Positions 8,044 through 13,804 of a stretch of 13,804 nucleotides of DNA are shown in pieces (position 1 is the stretch's first letter; the number at the start of each line of letters is the position of its first letter). Made by a program: the position numbers and the translations under genes. Under the pieces are notes generated by a model. The model had not been told where the DNA came from. It saw only the letters and a list, made by a program, of their open reading frames with translations, and did no database searches. This DNA is from FEN-1297 sp046706945 (GTDB lineage Bacteria > Bacteroidota > Ignavibacteria > Ignavibacteriales > Ignavibacteriaceae): the NCBI GenBank assembly GCA_046706945.1, contig JBJKOY010000419.1, forward strand, positions 1-13,804, in the 5' to 3' direction.

Positions 8044-9021
8044 ATGAATAAAAGAAATACTAAAAAATTTTTTACAGTTGAAGTCTTTTTTATAATTTTT
8101 CTAATTCAATTACTTTTTATCGGGCGTTTAAATGCTCAAACTCCGCCGGCGACTGACAAAAATAAAATTATAACTCTTGACAAATCGATTAACTTTTTAG
8201 TTGTAGGGGACTGGGGACATAACGGATTTTACCATCAGAGGCTGGTAGCTGCTCAAATGAATATTGCAGCAAAGAAAATGGACATAGATTTTATAGTATC
8301 CGTAGGGGATAATTTCTATCCTAACGGCGTTGCAAGCGTGAACGATCCGTATTTCAAAAGCTGTTTCGAGGATGTATACAGCGGCCCGGAACTGTTCGTG
8401 AACTGGTACGTCGTTCTGGGGAATCACGATTACGAAGGCAATACGCAGGCGGAAATCGATTATACAAATGTAAGCAGAAGGTGGGAGATGCCGTCCCGGT
8501 ATTATTCGTTTGAAAAAAAGTTTAAGAACGGGGATAAGGCCGAATTTATTTTTCTGGACACCTCGCCTTTTATCAAGGGTTATTACAAAGAAGAGAAATA
8601 TAAAAACGTTATCGGTCAGGACACGGCGGCGCAGTATAGATGGCTGAAAGATTTGCTCTCCTCGTCGGATGCAAAATGGAAACTGGTCTTCGGGCATCAT
8701 CATTTTTATACCGCCGAAAGCAAATCCGAGGAGCTTAAAGATATCCGCGACAGGTTCGGGCCGTTGTTTCAGAAATATAAAGTCGATGCCTATATCTGCG
8801 GCCATCAGCACAGTCTGCAGTATATTACTAAAAAAGACAAGTATATGAAATTCATAATATCCGGCGCCGGTTCGGAGACGGAAAAAGTTTACCCCGGTGA
8901 AGCGGTATTTGCCTCGAGCAGATCCGGCTTTACGGCGATTTCTTTAAGCGATAACGCCATGCTGGTACAAATGATAGACTTCAAGGGGAACCTTATCTTT
9001 AAAACCATTATAAGAAAATAG
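8044..9021 (+). CDS. Exported tartrate-resistant/purple acid phosphatase-like metallophosphoesterase
   Basis: A 325-residue dinuclear metallophosphatase related to tartrate-resistant acid phosphatase (ACP5 type). The full motif series is present: VGDWG (D56), VGDNFYPNG (D89, Y92), LGNHDYEGN (N127, H128), FGHHHFY (H218-H220) and CGHQHSLQY (H254, H256). Tyr92 in GDNFY is the ligand that gives purple acid phosphatases their iron charge-transfer colour. CGHxHxLQ is typical of ACP5 relatives. The signal peptide is about 1-32 (long hydrophobic core, RLNAQ). AGGGA at 8031-8035 is 8 nt before the ATG. It lies 57 bp after the MINPP-like gene and is probably in the same unit. It is clearly a different subfamily from the metallophosphoesterase at 4578. 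Purple acid phosphatases act on broad phosphate monoesters, and some plant members act on phytate. Confidence 0.92.
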   Translation: MNKRNTKKFFTVEVFFIIFLIQLLFIGRLNAQTPPATDKNKIITLDKSINFLVVGDWGHNGFYHQRLVAAQMNIAAKKMDIDFIVSVGDNFYPNGVASVNDPYFKSCFEDVYSGPELFVNWYVVLGNHDYEGNTQAEIDYTNVSRRWEMPSRYYSFEKKFKNGDKAEFIFLDTSPFIKGYYKEEKYKNVIGQDTAAQYRWLKDLLSSSDAKWKLVFGHHHFYTAESKSEELKDIRDRFGPLFQKYKVDAYICGHQHSLQYITKKDKYMKFIISGAGSETEKVYPGEAVFASSRSGFTAISLSDNAMLVQMIDFKGNLIFKTIIRK

Positions 9022-9089
9022 TATTCAATAGATCTTCGATTGAAATTAAAGAGCGCAAATGGCAGCAGTCAACCTGTTTAACCTCTTCG

Positions 9090-9120
9090 TTGCCTTTCTT
9101 TATAAGTTCGAGTATTTTTA
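9090..9120 (+). promoter_or_regulatory. Candidate promoter for the S9 peptidase unit
   Basis: The 131-bp gap after the acid phosphatase gene contains TTGCCT at 9090-9095 and TATTTTTA at 9113-9120. The second element fits the Bacteroidota-type -7 pattern TAnnTTTG at most positions, with a TTG about 20 nt upstream. It ends 32 bp before the ATG at 9153. The match is partial and could be chance in AT-rich DNA, but the gap is the largest between 4578 and 12123, which favours a new transcription start here. Confidence 0.3.
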
Positions 9121-9152
9121 TATCATTAAATACTAATTCAATTGAGGATAAC

Positions 9153-11177
9153 ATGAAGTTTCTCCTGTCTTTCTTGTTTTTACTGCCCGCGCTGCTTTTG
9201 GCACAGTCAAAAAGACCGTTAACGGTTGACGACCTGTGGGCCATGCACAGAATAGGGTCATTCAACCTTTCGCCGGACGGCAAAACGATCGTTTTTTCAG
9301 TTACCACATACAACATGCAGGAAAATAAAGGCAATACGGATATTTATCTGGTGAATTCCGACGGAACGGATTTAAGACCCCTGAAAAATTCCGAAAAGAA
9401 CGAAACCAATCCCGTTTTTATGCCCGACGGCAAAAAGATCGCATACCTCCTGGACGATCAGATACATGTCTGCAATCTCGACGGAAGCGGCGATACTAAA
9501 GTAACGGACCTTTATACCGGCGTTTCTGATTTCCGCGTATCGCACGACGGGAAGAAATTCCTCATTATCTCTTCGGTATATCCGGACTGCGGCAGCCAGG
9601 ATTGCAACAAGAAGCTAGACGAGGAAAAGAAAGCTTCCAAGGTAGACGTAAGAGTGATAACCCATCTTATGTTCAGATCATGGAACCGCTGGACTAACGG
9701 CAAGAGAAGCCACCTGTTCCTGTTCAATACGGAATCCGGAAAGTATACCGATCTTAATTACAAGATGCACAACGATGTTCCCCCGCTGGATCTAGGGAGC
9801 GGCAACGATTTTAATTTTTCTCCGGACGATAAGCAGATTGCGTATACCATGAATCCCGATACCGTTGTAGCCAACAGCGTTAATAACGAGGTGTATATTG
9901 TTAATCTGGCAGACGTGAAATCGGCGGTAAAAGCTCCGGCCGAAAAGATTTCCACAAGCAAAGGCGGCGACTGCGAGCCGGTATATTCGCCCGACGGAAA
10001 ATATATCGCTTTCAGCTCGATGCTTGTACCGGGACACGAATCGGCCAAACATAATCTTATCCTTTATAACAGGTCAACGGGTAAATTAAAAAATATAACG
10101 AAGGATCTGGACAGATCCGTCGATGAAATTGTATGGTCGCCCGATTCCAAGTACATTTACTTTACCGCAAACAACGAGATCTTTAACTCAGTATACAAAA
10201 TCGACATCGCGACAGGTAAGGCGGAAACGGTATTAAAAGAACACAGCAATACCAACGTAGCAGTATCGCCGGACGGCAAAACGGTATATTTTAAACAGCA
10301 GAGATCGAATCTTCCTTACGAAATATTTGCAATGAATGCTGACGGCGGCAACATACGGCAGCTTACCCATCTGAATAAAGAACTACTTTCGAAGATTGAA
10401 ATGATCCCCCTGGAAACATTCTGGTGCCAGGGAGCCAAAAGGAAGGTAGAATCCATCCTGGTAAAACCGCCTTTCTTCAATCCAAATAAAAAATACCCGC
10501 TGATATTTTTAATTCACGGCGGTCCGCAGGGGCATTGGGAAGACGATTTCCATTACAGGTGGAATACGGAATTGTTCGCATCAAAAGGCTATGTTGTTAT
10601 TGCTCCCAACCCGACGGGAAGCACCGGCTACGGCCAGGCCTTTACCAACGCGGTTTCACGCGACTGGGGCGGCGATCCTTACAAAGACCTAATGGACGTT
10701 TACGATTATGCCGTTAAGAATTTCAAATATATAGATCCGAAAAACACTTTTGCGGCCGGCGCCTCATACGGCGGGTATATGATAAACTGGATCGAAGCGC
10801 ATAAAAATCCGTTCAACGCGATGGTCTCCCACGATGGTGTATTCAACACCGTAAGCATGTGGGGCACTACCGAAGAATTATGGTTCCCGGAATGGGAATT
10901 CAACGGCACGCCGTGGCAGAACAGGGAACTTTACGAAAAATGGAACCCGCAGAGATATATACAGAATGCCAAAACGCCGCTGCTTATAATCGAAGGAGCT
11001 CACGATTACAGGGTGCCGCAGGATCAGGCATTCCAGCTTTTTACTTCGCTGCAGCGTCTCGGCGTACCGAGCAAGCTTTTGTATTTCAACGACGAGTATC
11101 ATTTCGTTGTTAAACCCCAGGACGCAAAGTTCTGGTGGGATTCGATTTTTGAATGGTACAAGAAATATCAGAAATAA
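9153..11177 (+). CDS. Secreted S9 family prolyl oligopeptidase (DPP5-like)
   Basis: A 674-residue serine peptidase exported by a signal peptide (about 1-18, MKFLLSFLFLLPALLLAQ). An N-terminal beta-propeller (about 30-400) shows repeated FNLSPDGK, FNFSPDDK, YSPDGKYIAF, WSPDSKYIYF and VSPDGKTVYF blades. The C-terminal alpha/beta hydrolase contains LIHGGPQG (oxyanion region), the nucleophile elbow GASYGGY with Ser538, EGAHDYRVP with Asp618, and DEYHF with His650: a complete triad. Layout and motifs match the S9C dipeptidyl-peptidase 5 group, which removes N-terminal dipeptides from peptides in the periplasm. An in-frame TTG at 9090 would add 21 residues, but the ATG at 9153 has GAGG at 9144-9147, 5 nt upstream, and gives a clean signal peptide. 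The next gene begins 15 bp after the stop. Confidence 0.95.
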   Translation: MKFLLSFLFLLPALLLAQSKRPLTVDDLWAMHRIGSFNLSPDGKTIVFSVTTYNMQENKGNTDIYLVNSDGTDLRPLKNSEKNETNPVFMPDGKKIAYLLDDQIHVCNLDGSGDTKVTDLYTGVSDFRVSHDGKKFLIISSVYPDCGSQDCNKKLDEEKKASKVDVRVITHLMFRSWNRWTNGKRSHLFLFNTESGKYTDLNYKMHNDVPPLDLGSGNDFNFSPDDKQIAYTMNPDTVVANSVNNEVYIVNLADVKSAVKAPAEKISTSKGGDCEPVYSPDGKYIAFSSMLVPGHESAKHNLILYNRSTGKLKNITKDLDRSVDEIVWSPDSKYIYFTANNEIFNSVYKIDIATGKAETVLKEHSNTNVAVSPDGKTVYFKQQRSNLPYEIFAMNADGGNIRQLTHLNKELLSKIEMIPLETFWCQGAKRKVESILVKPPFFNPNKKYPLIFLIHGGPQGHWEDDFHYRWNTELFASKGYVVIAPNPTGSTGYGQAFTNAVSRDWGGDPYKDLMDVYDYAVKNFKYIDPKNTFAAGASYGGYMINWIEAHKNPFNAMVSHDGVFNTVSMWGTTEELWFPEWEFNGTPWQNRELYEKWNPQRYIQNAKTPLLIIEGAHDYRVPQDQAFQLFTSLQRLGVPSKLLYFNDEYHFVVKPQDAKFWWDSIFEWYKKYQK

Positions 11178-11179
11178 AA

Positions 11180-11192
11180 CGGAGCTTCTCCG
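11180..11192 (+). promoter_or_regulatory. Hairpin enclosing the ribosome binding site of the DUF1232 gene
   Basis: CGGAG (11180-11184), loop CTT, then CTCCG (11188-11192) form a perfect 5-bp stem. The left arm contains the GGAG ribosome binding site (11181-11184), and the right arm ends at the base before the ATG at 11193. The peptidase stop codon (11175-11177) is 2 bases upstream. A ribosome terminating there would cover and open the stem, so the geometry fits translational coupling. Not tested. Confidence 0.45.
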
Positions 11193-11573
11193 ATGAACGA
11201 CAACGATAAAAACTTAAACGAACTTTTGGAACTCGACGAACTTGATTTCGGCGGCGAGACCGAACAGGAAGTCGGTAAAAAAATTCAGTATGTAGAAGAG
11301 AACCTATGGACTAAGCTGGAACGAGTGGGAAAGAAGATTTCCTTTGCCAAAGATATTCTGGCCCTCGTCCGGTACCTGCGCGACCCACTGGTATCGTGGC
11401 ATAGGAAGGCAATTGTAGCCGCGGCTTTAATTTATTTTATAAGTCCGATAGACGCAATCCCGGACATAACCCCGCTTATCGGGTACCTGGATGATCTGGG
11501 TGTAATCACGGCTTTACTTAAATACCTGGGGCACGAACTGATCCCGTACTACGACCCGAATTATCACGCTTAA
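11193..11573 (+). CDS. YkvA-like DUF1232 family small membrane protein
   Basis: A 126-residue protein. The N-terminal third is acidic and probably soluble (NELLELDELDFGGETEQE). Residues about 65-112 carry the DUF1232 signature: WHRKAIVAAALIYFISPIDAIPDITPLIGYLDDLGVI, in particular the SPIDAIPD...P..GYLDDLG core, with one or two hydrophobic helices. Function of the family is not established. Members are usually small membrane-associated proteins. It sits 15 bp after the S9 peptidase and 13 bp before the Nudix gene, so the three are probably one transcript. Its ribosome binding site is in a small hairpin (listed separately). Confidence 0.88.
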   Translation: MNDNDKNLNELLELDELDFGGETEQEVGKKIQYVEENLWTKLERVGKKISFAKDILALVRYLRDPLVSWHRKAIVAAALIYFISPIDAIPDITPLIGYLDDLGVITALLKYLGHELIPYYDPNYHA

Positions 11574-11586
11574 TAAAGGATAACGG

Positions 11587-12123
11587 ATGGTAAACTTTAA
11601 AATCAATAAAAGCGAAATCCTGTTTAGAGGAAAGGTGTTCGATTTAAAGGTAGAAGAAATTGAGTACGAGAGCGGGAACAAAGGAGTAAGAGAGACCGCC
11701 GTCCACGGCGGCGGCGCCGTTATACTGCCGGTTAAGAACAACGGGAAGCTTATTATGATAAACCAGTACAGGCACCCGCTTCAAAAAATAATAACCGAGT
11801 TCCCCGCCGGCAAATTAAACAAAGACGAAGACCCGTACGACTGCGCCGTCAGGGAACTAACCGAAGAAACGGGTTATAAAGCCGGTTTTATAAAAAAACT
11901 TGGAGCAATATGCACAACACCCGGCTTCTGCACTGAAATTTTACATATATATATCGCGAAGGAATTGGTGCCGGGCGACCATAACCGTGAAGAAGGCGAA
12001 TACGGAATGGAAGTCTTTGAACTGGGTAAGGAAGAAATAAAAGAAAAAATCAATTCGGGCGACATATTCGACGCCAAGACGATTTGCGGATTTCATATGG
12101 CTTTATCTTCCGGATTAATTTAA
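11587..12123 (+). CDS. Nudix hydrolase, ADP-ribose pyrophosphatase type
   Basis: A 178-residue cytoplasmic Nudix enzyme. The Nudix box is exact: G75-x5-E-x7-REL-x-EE-x-G-Y, residues 75-97 (starts GKLNKDE, ends RELTEETGY), providing the metal-binding helix. The preceding INQYRHP and EFPAGK and the general layout (N-terminal FDLKVEEIEYESG dimerisation strand) match ADP-ribose pyrophosphatases, which split ADP-ribose into AMP and ribose 5-phosphate. Other nucleoside diphosphate sugars are possible substrates. No signal peptide, so it acts in the cytosol unlike the phosphatases upstream. AAGGA at 11576-11580 is 6 nt before the ATG. It lies 13 bp after the DUF1232 gene and is the last gene of the unit. 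Confidence 0.92.
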   Translation: MVNFKINKSEILFRGKVFDLKVEEIEYESGNKGVRETAVHGGGAVILPVKNNGKLIMINQYRHPLQKIITEFPAGKLNKDEDPYDCAVRELTEETGYKAGFIKKLGAICTTPGFCTEILHIYIAKELVPGDHNREEGEYGMEVFELGKEEIKEKINSGDIFDAKTICGFHMALSSGLI

Positions 12124-12136
12124 CCGTTTCCGCAAC

Positions 12137-12158
12137 AATACAATTGTATTATATTTTA
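12137..12158 (+). terminator. Possible terminator after the Nudix gene
   Basis: AATACAATTGTATT at 12137-12150 is a perfect 14-bp palindrome that can fold as a 5-bp stem with an AATT loop, followed by the T-rich ATATTTTA. It starts 14 bp after the Nudix stop codon. The stem is short and AT-rich, so strength is doubtful, but the position is right for ending the 9153-12123 unit. Confidence 0.35.
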
Positions 12159-12171
12159 CTCAAGTAGACCG

Positions 12172-12191
12172 CTTTATATTATTTTATAAAG
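12172..12191. repeat. AT-rich inverted repeat (7-bp arms)
   Basis: CTTTATA (12172-12178) and TATAAAG (12185-12191) are exact reverse complements around a 6-nt loop, TTATTT. It lies between the possible terminator and the larger inverted-repeat element. It may add to transcription termination or be a site for a regulator of the small gene at 12359. Confidence 0.4.
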
Positions 12192-12193
12192 AT

Positions 12194-12308
12194 TAGCCAC
12201 TCATATATTGATGCCTTTGGCAGAATTCCACGAATTTCACAAATTATTTCCAATTTTATTCGTGAAAATTTGTGGAATTCGTGGCTATATTGCCCTTTAA
12301 TCAATATA
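12194..12308. repeat. Long imperfect inverted-repeat element, probable dispersed intergenic repeat
   Basis: Nested complementary arms are seen. TAGCCAC (12194-12200) pairs with GTGGCTA (12281-12287). GAATTCCAC (12223-12231) pairs with GTGGAATTC (12272-12280). TTTCAC (12235-12240) pairs with GTGAAA (12262-12267), leaving a loop of about 21 nt. TATATTGA (12204-12211) is also complementary to TCAATATA (12301-12308), giving a competing outer fold. The CACGAATTTCAC-type wording resembles intergenic repeats I recall from many environmental bacterial genomes. Only one copy is present here, so its dispersed nature is inferred. No coding frame fits. Confidence 0.55.
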
Positions 12309-12358
12309 CGGTCAACTTGTAATATTTAAATTCTTCAATTTCCAAAGGAAGAATTAAA

Positions 12359-12454
12359 ATGAAACCGTTTCTGGTTATAATAGTTATTTTATTTATTATA
12401 ACCATGGTGGGAGTTCTGTTTCTGCTGGAAAGTTATATTACCGCCTCGCTATGA
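12359..12454 (+). CDS. 31-residue single-pass membrane peptide, uncharacterised
   Basis: A very short frame of 31 codons plus TGA. The product begins MKPFLVIIVILFIITM and continues VGVLFLLESYITASL. Residues 4-23 are almost entirely Val, Ile, Leu, Phe and Met, a clear transmembrane helix with a single positive charge (Lys2) at the N-terminus and one Glu (24) just after it. The case for a real gene: AAAGGAA at 12344-12350 is a strong ribosome binding site 8 nt before the ATG, in line with the neighbours; the frame lies alone between the Nudix gene and recN; and its GC-bearing third codon positions resemble coding DNA. It is not recognisable by family. Candidates are a small envelope-stress or complex-associated membrane protein, or a hydrophobic toxin-like peptide. 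Length is too short for certainty. Confidence 0.5.
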   Translation: MKPFLVIIVILFIITMVGVLFLLESYITASL

Positions 12455-12608
12455 ATTCCGCCGGATTATTTGAATGAATTAGAAGAGAAACAATCTCAAG
12501 GCCCTGTCGTCCCATACTGCGTTTTGATCCCGTAAATTAACGTCTTATTTTGATTTTGAAATTCCTGATAAAATAGGCTAATTTAAACCGGTTAAAAAAT
12601 TCATTAAT
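12455..12608 (+). promoter_or_regulatory. Intergenic region upstream of recN with weak promoter-like elements
   Basis: These 154 bp hold no gene. TTGAAA (12556-12561) and TAATTT (12579-12584) are spaced 17 bp apart and could be a weak promoter. They are followed directly by the palindrome AACCGGTT (12586-12593), where a regulator could bind near the transcription start. The elements are short and the region is AT-rich, so chance is a fair alternative. No good ribosome binding site precedes the recN ATG. Confidence 0.25.
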
Positions 12609-13804
12609 ATGCTCAAATCATTACAAGTAAAAGACTACGCTCTGATCGAAGAAATATTCGTCGAGTTCGGCGGCGGGCTAAATATAATTACAGGGGAAAC
12701 CGGCGCGGGAAAGTCTATCCTTATTGATGCAATGGGTCTGCTCCTGGGCGAAAGGGCGTCGACCGAAGTAGTCCGCAAGGGAGCCGCAAAGTCGGTTGTG
12801 GAAGGGATCTTTAATGTCGACGGGAATAAGAAAGTAGAATCGGTATTAAGGGAGAACGAAATAGAATGCGGTACGGAACTGATTATGCGCAGGGAGATTT
12901 CCCTGAAGGGATCCAACCGGTGTTTCATAAACGATACGCCGGTACAGTTAAACTTGATAAAAGAAACGGGCAACCTGCTGGTGGATCTGCACGGGCAGCA
13001 CGAACACCAGTCTCTTCTGCGCACCGAAACGCATATAGATTTTCTAGATGAGTTTGCGGGACTGGAAGAACCGCGCGGCGAGTACAAACGTATTTATTCC
13101 GATCTCCGCAGTAAAACCGAACGGCTTAATGAATTGAAGGACAAAGAATCTTCGCTTAAAGAAAAAAAGGATCTTTATTTATTTCAGATAAAAGAAATCG
13201 ATGCTGTATCGCCCGAAGAGGGCGAGGAAGAAAGATTGAAAGATGAGCTTAATATACTTGAAAACTCCGAAAGGCTGAGGGAGTTAACCGGCGAGATTTA
13301 TTCTTTGATTTACGAATCGGAAAATTCGATCACCGATCAATTGGGGATAATTAAATCCAGGCTGGAAGAGCTTCTGCGCATCGATAAGAAATTTACCGAA
13401 ATCAAGGATGAAACGGACAGTGTTTCTGCTTTAATCGGGGATATATCAAAATATTTCAGGGATTATGTTTCGGGTATAGATATCGATCCGCAGCATCTCG
13501 AAGATTTGAGAGAAAGAGCCGCCTCCGTAAACCTACTTAAGAAAAAATACGGGGGATCGCTGGGCTCGGTATTAAAGCACCGGGAAAAAATAGGGAAAGA
13601 TTTCGATCTCATAGAGAACTATGCGGAAAATATAGCGCAATTGGAAGCAGAAATTAAAAAATTGCGTTCCGGCTGCGGAGATGCGGCGGAAAAGTTATCC
13701 CGGAAAAGAAGCGCCGCGGCGGAAAAGGTAAGGAAAGAAGTCCAGGATGTTTTAAAGTATCTTGGGATTGAGAAAGCCGTGTTCCAGGTTAAAATAAGCC
13801 GCAA
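12609..13804 (+). CDS. recN: DNA repair protein RecN, N-terminal part (cut by window end)
   Basis: An SMC-like ATPase that acts in recombinational repair of double-strand breaks in the cytosol. Translation from the ATG at 12609 is open to the last base: 398 codons of a protein family usually about 550-570 residues long, so the C-terminal Walker B/ABC signature part lies outside. LKSLQVKDYALIEE at the N-terminus, Walker A GETGAGKS (29-36), LIDAMGLLLGERA, and the RecN hallmark DLHGQHEHQSLL (126-137) identify it. Residues about 150-398 are charged, heptad-like coiled coil (RIYSDLRSKTERLNELKDKE, IAQLEAEIKKLR). Unlike its neighbours it has no clear ribosome binding site: the bases before the ATG are AAAAAATTCATTAAT. 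The start is nevertheless secure because RecN proteins begin with this M-L-x-x-L pattern. Confidence 0.96.
   Translation, partial: MLKSLQVKDYALIEEIFVEFGGGLNIITGETGAGKSILIDAMGLLLGERASTEVVRKGAAKSVVEGIFNVDGNKKVESVLRENEIECGTELIMRREISLKGSNRCFINDTPVQLNLIKETGNLLVDLHGQHEHQSLLRTETHIDFLDEFAGLEEPRGEYKRIYSDLRSKTERLNELKDKESSLKEKKDLYLFQIKEIDAVSPEEGEEERLKDELNILENSERLRELTGEIYSLIYESENSITDQLGIIKSRLEELLRIDKKFTEIKDETDSVSALIGDISKYFRDYVSGIDIDPQHLEDLRERAASVNLLKKKYGGSLGSVLKHREKIGKDFDLIENYAENIAQLEAEIKKLRSGCGDAAEKLSRKRSAAAEKVRKEVQDVLKYLGIEKAVFQVKISR

Larger units (their letters stand above)
12124..12358. other. Non-coding AT-rich intergenic region before the small membrane-peptide gene
   Basis: These 235 bp carry the palindrome, the AT-rich inverted repeat and the long inverted-repeat element listed separately. 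The last 50 bp (about 12309-12358) are very AT-rich and must contain any promoter for the 31-codon gene, with a TAATAT at 12320-12325 as a weak -10-like element. No tRNA or other RNA gene was recognised. Confidence 0.6.

Noticed and set aside
8197..8811. 204-codon open frame on the minus strand inside the acid phosphatase gene
   Set aside because: It lies antisense to catalytic motifs of a clear metallophosphatase and has no recognisable domain or start signal.
12866..13051. 61-codon + strand frame inside recN
   Set aside because: It is an out-of-frame shadow of the RecN reading frame, which is open from 12609 to the window end with conserved motifs.

Overview
The window reads as a stretch of chromosome from a member of the Bacteroidota/Ignavibacteriota (FCB) group. 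The strongest clue is the C-terminal sorting domain of the second gene, which opens with QNYPNPFNPTT and ends SGIYFYTL...RKMVLLK. That is the type IX secretion (T9SS, Por) signal style especially common in Ignavibacteria. A TonB-dependent receptor with a carboxypeptidase-regulatory-like N-terminal domain and many Sec signal peptides agree with a Gram-negative FCB cell. All recognised genes are on the + strand, and most have a good GGAG/AGGA ribosome binding site.

Region 1 (about 16-4344) holds an outer-membrane TonB-dependent receptor and a secreted, T9SS-sorted parallel beta-helix protein, 54 bp apart. A 233-bp non-coding gap follows (4345-4577), with a tandem repeat, a nested hairpin and an 18-bp perfect palindrome of dispersed-repeat type.

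Region 2 (4578-9021) is the most interesting part. Four tightly spaced genes encode exported proteins: a calcineurin-like metallophosphoesterase, a YncE-like beta-propeller, a histidine acid phosphatase of the MINPP (inositol polyphosphate phosphatase/phytase) type with RHGAR and HAE motifs, and a tartrate-resistant/purple acid phosphatase-like enzyme. Three hydrolases from two unrelated phosphatase folds, next to a TonB receptor and a T9SS surface protein, suggest an envelope locus for scavenging phosphate and/or inositol from phytate or other organic phosphate esters. The individual families are known. The grouping as one functional system is my inference.

Region 3 (9153-12123) is a second compact unit: a secreted S9 (DPP5-like) prolyl oligopeptidase, a small YkvA-like DUF1232 membrane protein, and an ADP-ribose-pyrophosphatase-type Nudix hydrolase. 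A hairpin that overlaps the ribosome binding site of the DUF1232 gene suggests translational coupling to the peptidase gene.

Region 4 (12124-13804) starts with an AT-rich intergenic stretch carrying terminator-like palindromes and a long imperfect inverted repeat. A 31-residue single-pass membrane peptide with a strong ribosome binding site follows (12359-12454). The window ends inside recN (DNA repair ATPase), which runs off the right edge. I saw no tRNA, rRNA, CRISPR array, transposase or integrase gene.
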